From Lyngbya aestuarii BL J (GTDB lineage Bacteria; Cyanobacteriota; Cyanobacteriia; Cyanobacteriales; Microcoleaceae): a stretch of 64,000 nt of DNA. Shown in pieces: positions 18,774 through 27,490 of the stretch. Each line of letters starts with the position of its first letter. Position 1 is the stretch's first letter. The stretch covers positions 1 to 64,000 of the forward strand of contig NZ_AUZM01000001.1 of NCBI RefSeq assembly GCF_000478195.2, written 5' to 3'. Position numbers and translations under genes: made by a program. The notes under the pieces were generated by a model. That model was not told the origin of the DNA. It did not search any database and saw nothing but the letters and a program-made list of their open reading frames with translations.

Positions 18774-19091
18774 TTAAATTCCTAAACGACCCGCAGCGCC
18801 GCGTTGAAGGGCTGTGACGCGCTGAGTATTAGAAAAAATGCCTTCTCCTTGCAGTTGAGTCAGTGCTGGCTTAATTTCAACTTTAATCACTTTCTGAGTA
18901 GAAATCATCACCGTTTGTTCAGGGAGGTTAAAGGTTAACCAAGGCTGGTTTAACATTTTTTGTAATATAGGTCCCAACTCATTTGCCATGATTGGAACGC
19001 TCAATGTTTCGGCTTGACCATTTTCATAATAAAAGGTAAGCTGTGTCGCGGTTGGCTCGGCTTGCATGGTTGCAAAAGAACCTTGTGCCAT
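18774..19091 (-). CDS. Conserved cyanobacterial hypothetical protein
   Basis: 105 residues beginning MAQGSFATMQ, with no signal, membrane segment or catalytic motif. The central part (TATQLTFYYENGQAETLSVP) and QPWLTFNLPEQTVMIST look like a compact beta-rich domain. The start is supported by GAGGG nine bases upstream. I associate this pattern with small soluble cyanobacterial proteins but cannot name a family. A strong hairpin lies 90 bases upstream. Confidence 0.75.
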   Translation of the reverse strand: MAQGSFATMQAEPTATQLTFYYENGQAETLSVPIMANELGPILQKMLNQPWLTFNLPEQTVMISTQKVIKVEIKPALTQLQGEGIFSNTQRVTALQRGAAGRLGI

Positions 19092-19179
19092 GATAAAACC
19101 CTCAAGTTAAATAGTTGCTTTGCTTTTCTATCATACCTATTGAGTCTTTTAGTTGATTTTGATTTTAGCCAAAATTTAA

Positions 19180-19203
19180 GGTCTAGTAGAAGGCTACTAG
19201 ACC
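19180..19203. terminator. Strong 10-bp hairpin
   Basis: GGTCTAGTAG (19180-19189) and CTACTAGACC (19194-19203) form a perfect stem with loop AAGG. On the minus strand it is followed by TTAAATTTT, suiting a leftward terminator between the peptidoglycan-binding gene and the gene at 18774. Confidence 0.6.
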
Positions 19204-19636
19204 CTAAATCCAATTGTACTAAGTTGACTCAAGCAGATTTTCAGGAAGTTTAATCGAGGTAAATTAGTTGAAAAACAACTAGGGTGTACACAACTGACAA
19301 TCATCTCAGCTAACTGGCCTTATTTTAAGTCGATACAGACCTTGATTATAACACTGACCCCAAACTCCACTCAGAACCGATTTAGCTTAGAGATATTTCA
19401 GGGGGGGAATTTACCCTCTACAGTGTTAACAAGATTAAGGCTAATAATGTCAATCTAAAAGATTGTACAGCAGTTGATTAAAGCAGAGGGACACAACTTT
19501 AATCTGAGGGTTTTGAATAGCTGCGCCGCTTTCAATGTGTCCTATTAATTTAATAAGTTAGCATAGCTTTTTCGAGAGCATAACCCCTTCTCTAAGAAAG
19601 TTGATATTGCTTAACATCTTGAGACATTAAGACGAT
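19204..19636. other. Intergenic stretch, no gene seen
   Basis: About 430 bases downstream of the peptidoglycan-binding gene with no open frame of note. It has a run of seven Gs near 19401 and scattered short dyads, but nothing that I can assign to a known RNA. Confidence 0.4.
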
Positions 19637-20257
19637 TCAACGCAAGATCAACATCCAAGTTTGAGAACCAACAACACCATCGGGTTTCAGTTGATACTGT
19701 TCTTGAGCGGCTTTGACGGCTGCCTGGGTTTGTGATCCAAAAACGCCATCGGCTTGACCTCTGAGAAATCCCTTCGCTCGCAGACGTTCTTGTAGTCCGA
19801 CAACCGCTTCTCCCCGCATTCCCAACCGCAACACCGGAAAACTCGCTTTTACAGGTGAAGAATTCTCCGATGTACTCGCAGTGGGAGAAGTACAAACACA
19901 GGTGTTAGCCGTCGAGGTTGACGTTGAGGAAGTCTCCGACGGCGGAAATAATCGATCCCAAGTGGCAGGGTTGGTCACGCCTGTAACGGGCAAATTTGCC
20001 GCCTCCTGAAATTGAGAGACTGCTTCGGCGGTACTTTCGGCATAAACCCCATCAACCTCTCCAGTGTAGTAACCGAGTAATTTCAGAGCAGCTTGTAACT
20101 CAAACACTTCTGTACCTTGGCTCCCGGTTTGGAGAGTGGGTCGAGTCAGGTTGGTTTGAGCCATCACCGGAAAAACAGTTGTGATGACTCCCCCCAATGT
20201 GCCAACGGTTAACAGACTACTCAAGACAACCCAAATCGATCTTTGCGCTAACTTCAT
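19637..20257 (-). CDS. Exported protein with two peptidoglycan-binding domains
   Basis: 206 residues: signal peptide (about 1-31, MKLAQRSIWVVLSSLLTVG..., cleavage near VMAQ), a PG_binding_1 domain (about 40-105: QGTEVFELQAALKLLGYYTG...GVYAESTAEAVSQFQ), a Ser/Thr-rich linker (about 110-140), and a second PG_binding_1 domain (about 142-206: LRLGMRGEAVVGLQERL...GVFGSQTQAAVKAAQ). The domain is a three-helix wall-binding module. There is no catalytic domain, so it may anchor or target a partner to the wall. A slightly larger frame (19611-19895) in another register is a shadow. Confidence 0.92.
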   Translation of the reverse strand: MKLAQRSIWVVLSSLLTVGTLGGVITTVFPVMAQTNLTRPTLQTGSQGTEVFELQAALKLLGYYTGEVDGVYAESTAEAVSQFQEAANLPVTGVTNPATWDRLFPPSETSSTSTSTANTCVCTSPTASTSENSSPVKASFPVLRLGMRGEAVVGLQERLRAKGFLRGQADGVFGSQTQAAVKAAQEQYQLKPDGVVGSQTWMLILR

Positions 20258-20333
20258 AGCCCTGTTTCTCTACACCAAAACAGATAATACTCGATCTCAA
20301 GAAGCCTTAAGCGAAAATTTCAAGTTCAGGACG

Positions 20334-21614
20334 TCAGTTAAAGGCTTGTACAGAGGCTTCTGGCCCAACGAGAGACAAATAGGGTTCACTAAAATAGCGG
20401 TTGGCAACGGTATAAATATCGTCTGCTGTCACCTGGGTAATATCTGCTTGAAACTGGGTATCAAATTCAATCCCTAACCCCAGTGTTTCATACCAGCCAT
20501 AAATTTGAGCCAGTTGAGCATTGGTTTGTTTCCCGAGAGCATATTGACCCAAAAGTTTATTTTTGGAAACTTGTAACTCGGCTTCAGTGAGAGGAACTTT
20601 TGCCAAGCGTTCGACTTCTGAACGTAAACCCTCTACGGCGATCGCTGTATTTTCCGGCGCTGTTCCCATGTAAGCGACAAACTGGGAACGATCCAAACGA
20701 GTCGGATAAAAAGCAGAAACATCGTAGGCTAAACCCCGTTTTTCCCGTAATTCCACAAATAGACGACTCGATAAACCATTTCCCAAATAGGTATTGATCA
20801 GTTTTAAAATCGCATAATCTTGATGATGAACAGCACAAGTCAGATAACCTAACATGATCACAGACTGTTGAGTTTCTTGAGAAATGACTGACGTTTTAGG
20901 GGTTGAGGTGATAGTCGGTAATACCAATGGAGGTGCTGAAGTTTGGTCAACTTGCCAATTTCCAAACACCTGATTGACTAATGTTGTGGCTTGTTCAATG
21001 GTAATATGACCGACGATAGAAATAATCAAACGATCCGGGCGAAAATAGGTGTGATGAAAGGCTTCAAGATCAGCACGACTCACTTGAGAAATGGTTTCTT
21101 CAGTACCCAAGGTGGAAAAAGCATAGGGATGATCCGGATACATGATCTGACGGAGTTGATCAAACGCCACAGAAAACGGTTGTTCTTGCTGAGATCGAAT
21201 GCCTTGAATGGTAATTTTTCGTTCTAACTCAACTTCTTCTAAGGGAAAAGAAGGACTTCGCAAGAGTTGACTGGCTAATGTTAAAATCTCCTCAAAGTCA
21301 GCCGAAACTGTCTTTAGACTCATCAAAAAATAGTCTGTTGAGGTATCAGCGCTTAAGCGGGCGCCGACTGATTCGACTTTTTCAGCAATTTCTAAAGAGG
21401 AGAGATTTTCGGTTCCTTTGGTTAGCGTTGCGGCTAATAGATGAGACAATCCAGCTTGAGAGCGAGCTTCCCAGCAACTTCCCGTTCGCAAAAAGAGCCG
21501 AGTTGATACAATGTCTGCGGTTGGATTTTCTTTGACCAATACTACAATACCATTGTCTAGAACGATACGATGGATGTTCTGGCTTGAAAGTGATTGAGTT
21601 AAGGTTTGAGTCAC
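20334..21614 (-). CDS. M16 family peptidase-like protein without the zinc motif
   Basis: 426 residues with the two-lobed M16 (pitrilysin/PqqL) architecture: N-terminal lobe with VLDNGIVVLVKENPTADIVS, and C-terminal lobe with REKRGLAYDVSAFY, the conserved R/Y region. The usual HxxEH zinc site is replaced: where GxxHFLEH is expected the sequence reads GLSHLLAATLTKGT. It is therefore probably the non-catalytic subunit of an M16 heterodimer. In many bacteria the active partner is adjacent, but none is next to it here. Start is GTG. Confidence 0.88.
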   Translation of the reverse strand: MTQTLTQSLSSQNIHRIVLDNGIVVLVKENPTADIVSTRLFLRTGSCWEARSQAGLSHLLAATLTKGTENLSSLEIAEKVESVGARLSADTSTDYFLMSLKTVSADFEEILTLASQLLRSPSFPLEEVELERKITIQGIRSQQEQPFSVAFDQLRQIMYPDHPYAFSTLGTEETISQVSRADLEAFHHTYFRPDRLIISIVGHITIEQATTLVNQVFGNWQVDQTSAPPLVLPTITSTPKTSVISQETQQSVIMLGYLTCAVHHQDYAILKLINTYLGNGLSSRLFVELREKRGLAYDVSAFYPTRLDRSQFVAYMGTAPENTAIAVEGLRSEVERLAKVPLTEAELQVSKNKLLGQYALGKQTNAQLAQIYGWYETLGLGIEFDTQFQADITQVTADDIYTVANRYFSEPYLSLVGPEASVQAFN

Positions 21615-21942
21615 AGTTTGTCCGTTCGTGATTGTTGCTTAATCGAGTGATTCCAGTGTTAGTCTATCCCGTTTTGAATACAGACAGACTTAGGGTTAAA
21701 TTTTTTACACCACATACTACCCCTCTATGGCTCTACCATTATTTATACTCAGGTGTTGTTATGCTAGATACGAATATAATTTTACCGAATCTCTGACAAC
21801 TTTAGGCTAGATCAGTAGGATCACTGATCGTCTTATTCTTCAATTAAAGCTTATTGGTGAATGTTGAGAGATGAATTCGGATCAGCAGATTTCCTATCCA
21901 ATCTATTTGGCAATATTGATTGATCCTAGAGGAGCCTAGCTT
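21615..21942. other. Intergenic stretch before the decayed methyltransferase
   Basis: About 330 bases between the M16 start (leftward) and the methyltransferase remnant (rightward). It is AT-rich and has no open frame of note. AGGAG at about 21929 is the former ribosome binding site of the pseudogene. Confidence 0.4.
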
Positions 21943-22679
21943 ATGAATACTATATCTCAATCTAGCTGTTCTGTGTGTGGTTCTTCGCAATGGAAGGTCT
22001 TGTTCGAGATCAAGGATGTTCTTATTTGTTGTAATCTTGTGTGGAATAATTAGCAAGAGGCGCAAAATTGTAATCGGGGAAATCTAGATTTAGCATTTTG
22101 TTCTCACTGCGGTTTGATTAATTATGTTGCTTTTGTTCCAGACCGTTTAGAGTATACCCAATCTTATGAAAATGCTTTAGATTTTTCACCTCGTTTTCAA
22201 GACGATGCAAAGTCTTTGGCAATGCGTTTAATTGAATAACATCATCTCCAACACAAAACTATTCTAGAAATCGGGAGTGGAAAAGGAAAGTTTTTAATCT
22301 TACTCTCTGAACTCGGAAACAATCACGGAATTGGTTTTGATCTCAGTTATATTCTGTTCGCTGAACATCAACACACTCAAGATAAAGTTAAATTTATTCA
22401 GGACTATTATTGCGAACGCTATGCTGAGTCTCATAGACTTTTGGAAAAATCAACTGGAAACCTTGAAAAAAAAGTAACATTTTTAAACTTCCTAAAAATG
22501 CAAAATCTTATTGAATATATTGTTGATATTAATCCTCGTCAACAAGAAATATATGTTTTATACACCGGAAAAAAATTGTATTTTCAGAGTTTTTACAAGA
22601 GTATCAACTGGATGTTGTGATTGAAATAAACCCGATTAATCAAGATGAAATAAAAAAAATACTTGAAAATATGGGTTGA
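21943..22679 (+). pseudogene. Decayed SAM-dependent C-methyltransferase
   Basis: The first frame starts at ATG 21943 with a good AGGAG and reads CSVCGSSQWKVLFEI, the zinc-binding N-terminus of sugar C-methyltransferases. It is broken by TAG at 22051 and TAA at 22237. In the same frame the class I SAM motif follows (TILEIGSGKGKFL, then GIGFDLS), and later IEYIVDINPRQQ and a frameshifted FLQEYQLDVVIEINP...EIKKILENMG end, the C-terminal domain of the family. About 740 bases remain of an expected 1,200, so the middle is also deleted. Such enzymes methylate nucleotide sugars for surface polysaccharides. Confidence 0.8.
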
Positions 22680-22799
22680 CAAAACTGTGTATTATAAATA
22701 GGAGTTTAGGAGAGACTGAACAGTGACCAGTGTAGAGGCAATTCATAAATTACCCCTACCCGTTAACAGTAAAGAGATGACTAGAGACCGGGAAAAAAG

Positions 22800-22823
22800 C
22801 TGATAACTGATAACTGATAACTG
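22800..22823. repeat. Tandem heptamer repeat CTGATAA
   Basis: CTGATAA is repeated three times and followed by a fourth partial copy (CTG). It lies in the spacer after the methyltransferase remnant, just before the converging gene at 22831. Such short repeats are common in cyanobacterial spacers; I infer no function. Confidence 0.8.
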
Positions 22824-22830
22824 TTCACTG

Positions 22831-23328
22831 TTATGATTGCCATCCTTTCAAAACTTTCTCAGCAATGGTACTAAATGATTGTCCCAGTTGCTTTTTCAAT
22901 TTCCATCGACTAAAGGCTTTCTCGTATTCTTCCCCTTCAGTTTGATAAGTTCTCCAAGCACTTAACGCCAGGAATACACCCCAAACCAATAGAATTGATA
23001 ACGCAAAACTAATTCCATGTGTTGTAACCAAATTGAGTAAAATCAAGAATGAACCGACAATTCCAAACTTCATCAAATCCTGTCTCAACTTCTGGCGACG
23101 CTGAACGTTAAAAACCAGTTTTTCCTGAGAGTCTTGCTTGAGAAGACACCATTCTTGTTCAGCTAATTCTAATTCACTCGGAGAAATACCCAACTCTATT
23201 GCAATTTCCATCAATTGAGGGCGAGTCAGTTCTCCGTTTTCATCTTTTTTAGCAAAAGCAATCTTGAGAATTTCCTGGGCGTCTTGTTGAATATAAGTTT
23301 GGGTAATCGAATTTTCGGATGTTTCCAT
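22831..23328 (-). CDS. 2TM-domain protein
   Basis: 165 residues. The N-terminal 70 residues are acidic and helical, with LTRPQLMEIAIELGISPSEL, a pattern often placed before 2TM domains. A basic stretch leads to two close hydrophobic helices (about 92-107 and 109-126), and the protein ends with a charged helix. The pattern fits the bacterial 2TM domain, of unknown function, likely in the inner membrane with both ends in the cytoplasm. No operon partner is apparent. Confidence 0.8.
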   Translation of the reverse strand: METSENSITQTYIQQDAQEILKIAFAKKDENGELTRPQLMEIAIELGISPSELELAEQEWCLLKQDSQEKLVFNVQRRQKLRQDLMKFGIVGSFLILLNLVTTHGISFALSILLVWGVFLALSAWRTYQTEGEEYEKAFSRWKLKKQLGQSFSTIAEKVLKGWQS

Positions 23329-23463
23329 AGTGAGTTTTCCATAGGCTTACTTCTCCTCATTTTAATCCTACCAAATCCTTTTGAGAACTGTGGGATAGAT
23401 AGAGTGAGGATTTCTAGACTGTCAAGGGCGGATATTATTCATCTCATCTGGGTTAACAGAGGT

Positions 23464-25035
23464 TTAACTTCCCAGAGTGTACAACCAACCATCTCGCCCA
23501 CAGATGATAATTTTATTATCCCAGACAACAGGCGTAGACTCAAAGGAAATTCCGGGTTTAAACCGCCCCGCTTGTTCGACTTTCAGGCGATAATATTCTC
23601 CTCTCGTATTTTCGAGGGCGTTGGAGTCATCGGGTTTGGCTTCTTCCCAATATAAATTAAACAGATAAACGCCACTATATCCAGCCGTTACTAATTTATA
23701 ACCATCGGTAAAAATAGGTGTAGAAATTGAAGCCCCAATTCTTTGTTTAAAGACAATAATCGGTGTATCATAAGTTCGTTTCAGTAACGAGCCTTTTACT
23801 TTTTGAGTTGTAACCTTATCCTGAGAACCAATATAAAGATAACCATCTAAGGTATTTGTGGCAAATATCGCCGGAAAATTATCGGGGTTGTATTCATCAT
23901 TCAAAGCCACTGAACCAATAATTCCACCTTTCCAACTTTTGAGATTTGTGTTTCCTGTCGGTAAAAACCATTCCACGCTGTCTTGAGGAGATTTTTCAGG
24001 ATTAAGTTTAATCACGCCCCCTTTACCCGGAATATATTGTTTTTCAATAGCACAAAAGAGTTTATTCTCTTTAGAAATCACCACCGTTCCATCTAAATCT
24101 GAACCTGTATAAAAATCCCAGTTTATTTTACGTTCGTCGATACTAATTCCATAAATATGTCCAGATCCTGAAGCCAAGAAAATATTCTGATTGAGTCGAG
24201 AAGGAGAGGCTTCACTAACCAAATTTCCGCCTTGTCGTTTAGAATCAGAGGAAGTGTATAGTTGAACTTCTGAGAAAATTTTAGGTTGCAAAAAACCCGA
24301 TTTTTTCTGATAATTTTTAGTGCTGGCATCTAGAAAATAACCGATTCCATTTTCTCCCGCATTAAAAATAATGCCATTGCCTAAATCTAAAGCAGAACTA
24401 TCATTATCTCGGCTATAAGAAGCAGTTTTCCGAATATCCAATTTCCAGAGTTCTTGACCTGTTCTAAAAGAAATCGCTCGAAAACTGGGTGCAATTCCGT
24501 TTTTTGGTCTACCTGTACGACTGCCTTGTAAAATTACAATTTGATTTTATTCTGTTGCCGTTTCATCAAGATAAATACTTGAAGAACCTTTAATAACATC
24601 ATCAAATTTATATCGCCAAACTTCTTCATTGGTTTCAAAATCAATTTTCCTGAGATAATGATCATAACTTCCAATGACCAAATATATTTTACCTTGATCC
24701 CGTGTAATCGTGGGTTGTCCTGTCCAACCTGCCCCACTCCAAACTTTCCGGGTACTACCCACATAAGTGACTCCTGTTCCTAATGGAAACTGATGAATAA
24801 TATTTAAACCTTCAGGAATACCCCGACCATAAAACCGCCTCTGACTATTTCCTAAAAAAGTGGGAACTAACAAGTCTGTTCCTGATGTCAAATAACTAAT
24901 AACTTTATTGAAATGATCGCTAACTTCTTGTTCGGTTAACTTACGGTTAAAAAGGTTAAAAAAAGCCGCAGGGAACAAGGCACTCATTAAAAACTGAGTA
25001 GAATATTTATGGAACTGTCGTCTCGATAGGTTCAT
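23464..25035 (-). pseudogene. Tat-exported PQQ-like beta-propeller protein interrupted by one stop codon
   Basis: One continuous reading frame of about 523 codons is cut only by a TAA at 24549-24547. The first part (163 codons) has a twin-arginine signal, SRRQFHKYSTQFLMSALF, followed by propeller blades (ITRDQGKIYLVIGSYDHYLRKI). After the stop the same frame continues as NQIVILQGSRTG and further blades (GHIYGISIDERKINWDFYTGS, DGYLYIGSQ, GWLYTLGS). Neighbouring blades share the W-x-x-x-T/G and YxxS/G pattern of outer-membrane BamB/PQQ-like folds. It could be an inactivated gene, a recent mutation or a sequence error. Substrate unknown. Confidence 0.8.
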
Positions 25036-25292
25036 ACAGTCAATCGGTCAATTTTAAAAGCAATCCTCATTAAACCATAAATTGTTCTAAGGGGTAAAAA
25101 ATAACGATTGAGGGACTTATGTGCTGAGAAACTAAGTTTATCATGGGTGTGCAACGACATAAATCTGAAAGTTCTTAATTGAGAAAGCGGGTTGATGCGT
25201 AAGTCCTGAAAATATCAGTTTCCTAGAGTTTTGGGGAGGTTTACGGTAAACTAGAAGACTAATAAGCGGACTCAATATGAGTAGGTGTTTTT

Positions 25293-27359
25293 ATGACTAA
25301 CCGTCTTGCCCAGTCCAAAAGTCTCTATCTTCGCAAACACGCGGAAAATCCCATCGACTGGTGGCCCTGGTGTGATGAAGCCCTGGAACAAGCCAAGAGT
25401 CAGGATAAACCCATTTTCCTCTCTATTGGCTATTCGAGTTGTCACTGGTGTACAGTGATGGAGGGTGAAGCGTTTTCGGATGAGGCAGTTGCTCAATACA
25501 TGAATGAGCATTTTATTTCTATCAAAGTTGATCGTGAAGAACGACCCGAAATTGATAGTATCTATATGCAAGCGCTGCAAATGATGACAGGTCAAGGGGG
25601 TTGGCCGCTGAATATTTTCCTCTCCCCTGATGACTTGGTTCCTTTTGTCGGTGGTACTTATTTTCCGGTTCAACCTCGCTACGGACAACCGGGATTTTTA
25701 GAAGTTTTACGACGAGTTCGCGGATTTTATAATACCGAAAAAACTCGATTGCAAAATCTTAAACAAGAAGTTAGAAATGCTTTAGTTCAGTCTACAATAT
25801 TACCTGCATCTCAACTCAGTCAAGGTTTATTACAACAAGGTTTAACCACAAATACAGCAGTTATTACTCGTAATGATTTCGGTGGGCCGCGTTTTCCGAT
25901 GATTCCTTATGCGGATACGGCTTTACATGATATTCGCTTTGATTTGGAATCACCTTACGATAGTCAACAAGCCTGTACTCAACGGGGAACAGACCTGGCT
26001 TCTGGGGGAATTTATGACCATGTAGCCGGAGGTTTTCATCGATATACGGTTGACCCCACTTGGACAGTACCGCACTTTGAAAAAATGCTCTATGATAATG
26101 GGCAAATCGTCGAATATTTAGCCAATTTATGGAGTGCTGGAGTCACACAACCTGCTTTTGAACGGTCAATTTCAGGAACAGTGAGTTGGTTAAAACGAGA
26201 AATGACGGCACCAACGGGATATTTTTATGCGTCTCAAGATGCCGATAATTTTACGACTCCTGACGAGGTTGAACCGGAAGAAGGGGCGTTTTATGTGTGG
26301 AGTTGGCAAGAGTTAGAGGAGATTGTTTCACCGGAAGAATTCGGGGAACTTCAAGCCCAGTTTAGCATGACAAAGTCAGGAAATTTTGAAGGCAAAAATG
26401 TTTTACAACGCTGGAATTGTGATCAACTGAGTGAACAAATTGAATCAGCACTCGCCAAATTATTTGCTGTTCGTTATGGTTCCAAACCTCAAGATTTAGA
26501 AACGTTTCCTCCTGCTACTAATAATCAAGAAGCAAAGTCGAAAAATTGGTCAGGTCGGATTCCTCCGGTCACTGATACGAAAATGATTGTGGCGTGGAAT
26601 AGTTTGATGATATCTGGTTTAGCACGGGCTGCAACGGTTTTCAAACAGCCTGAATATCTAAAAATTGCTACAACAGCCGCACAATTTATTTTAGAGAATC
26701 AATGGGTGGATGGACGACTACATCGGGTGAATTATGATGGAAATCCTGATGTTTTAGCCCAGTCTGAAGACTATGCGTTGTTGATTAAAGCGTTAATTGA
26801 TTTGCATCAAGCCAGTTTAATCGAAGTTCGTTTTAAACCGTCTGAATATTGGTTTGAAAAAGCAGTTGAAGTTCAACAGGAATTTGATCAGTTTCTCTGG
26901 AGTGTTGAGTTAGGCGGGTATTACAATATTGGAACGGATACAGGTCAGGAATTATTAATGCGAGAACGGAGTTATACTGACAATGCTACCCCGGCGGCGA
27001 ATGGAGTGGCGATGGCGAATTTAGTGCGGTTATTTTTACTGACTGAACAGTTAGACTATCTCGACAAAGCTGAACAAGGAATTCAAGCCTTTAGTAGTAT
27101 TATGGAAAAGTCTCCCCAAGCTTGTCCGAGTTTGTTTGTGGCGTTAGATTGGTATCGGAATAATACTCTAGTTCGTAGCAGTTCAGAACAGATTAAAACC
27201 TTGAGTTCTCAACACTACCCGGTGACGATTTTCAGAGTGGATTCTAATCTTCCAGAAGGGTTTACTGGGTTAGTTTGTCAAGGGTTAAAATGTAAAAAAC
27301 CCGCTCTAACTTTTGAGGAAATGCAGCAACAACTCCAAGAGAGTCAAACTCGTTCATAA
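25293..27359 (+). CDS. Thioredoxin-domain protein of the YyaL/SSP411 (DUF255) family
   Basis: 688 residues, the usual length. The N-terminal DUF255 thioredoxin-like domain carries the family signature NPIDWWPWCDEAL and the redox-like motif SSCHWCTVM (about 49-55), then GGWPLNIFLSPD and GGTYFP. The rest (about 200-670) is an (alpha/alpha)6-barrel, glycosidase-like domain with GGIYDHVAGGFHRY, VPHFEKMLYDN, YASQDAD and DTKMIVAWNSLMI. The family is widespread from bacteria to humans (SPATA20), and its reaction is unknown. It is a soluble protein and stands alone. Confidence 0.93.
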   Translation: MTNRLAQSKSLYLRKHAENPIDWWPWCDEALEQAKSQDKPIFLSIGYSSCHWCTVMEGEAFSDEAVAQYMNEHFISIKVDREERPEIDSIYMQALQMMTGQGGWPLNIFLSPDDLVPFVGGTYFPVQPRYGQPGFLEVLRRVRGFYNTEKTRLQNLKQEVRNALVQSTILPASQLSQGLLQQGLTTNTAVITRNDFGGPRFPMIPYADTALHDIRFDLESPYDSQQACTQRGTDLASGGIYDHVAGGFHRYTVDPTWTVPHFEKMLYDNGQIVEYLANLWSAGVTQPAFERSISGTVSWLKREMTAPTGYFYASQDADNFTTPDEVEPEEGAFYVWSWQELEEIVSPEEFGELQAQFSMTKSGNFEGKNVLQRWNCDQLSEQIESALAKLFAVRYGSKPQDLETFPPATNNQEAKSKNWSGRIPPVTDTKMIVAWNSLMISGLARAATVFKQPEYLKIATTAAQFILENQWVDGRLHRVNYDGNPDVLAQSEDYALLIKALIDLHQASLIEVRFKPSEYWFEKAVEVQQEFDQFLWSVELGGYYNIGTDTGQELLMRERSYTDNATPAANGVAMANLVRLFLLTEQLDYLDKAEQGIQAFSSIMEKSPQACPSLFVALDWYRNNTLVRSSSEQIKTLSSQHYPVTIFRVDSNLPEGFTGLVCQGLKCKKPALTFEEMQQQLQESQTRS

Positions 27360-27490
27360 GTCCTTGAACTCAATTTAAAGTTAATGGTGAAGTTAGGTAT
27401 CAAGGAAAAAACTTCTATTCTTGGCTTTAGTTTGATCGAAAAAATGGGGTTTTGGTTGAATCATTGATCGGGATAATTGGGGGTAAGTTT

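Noticed and set aside
22800-22823. Tandem heptamer as a functional or mobile repeat
   Set aside because: Only three and a half short copies in a spacer; this is typical background for cyanobacterial genomes.
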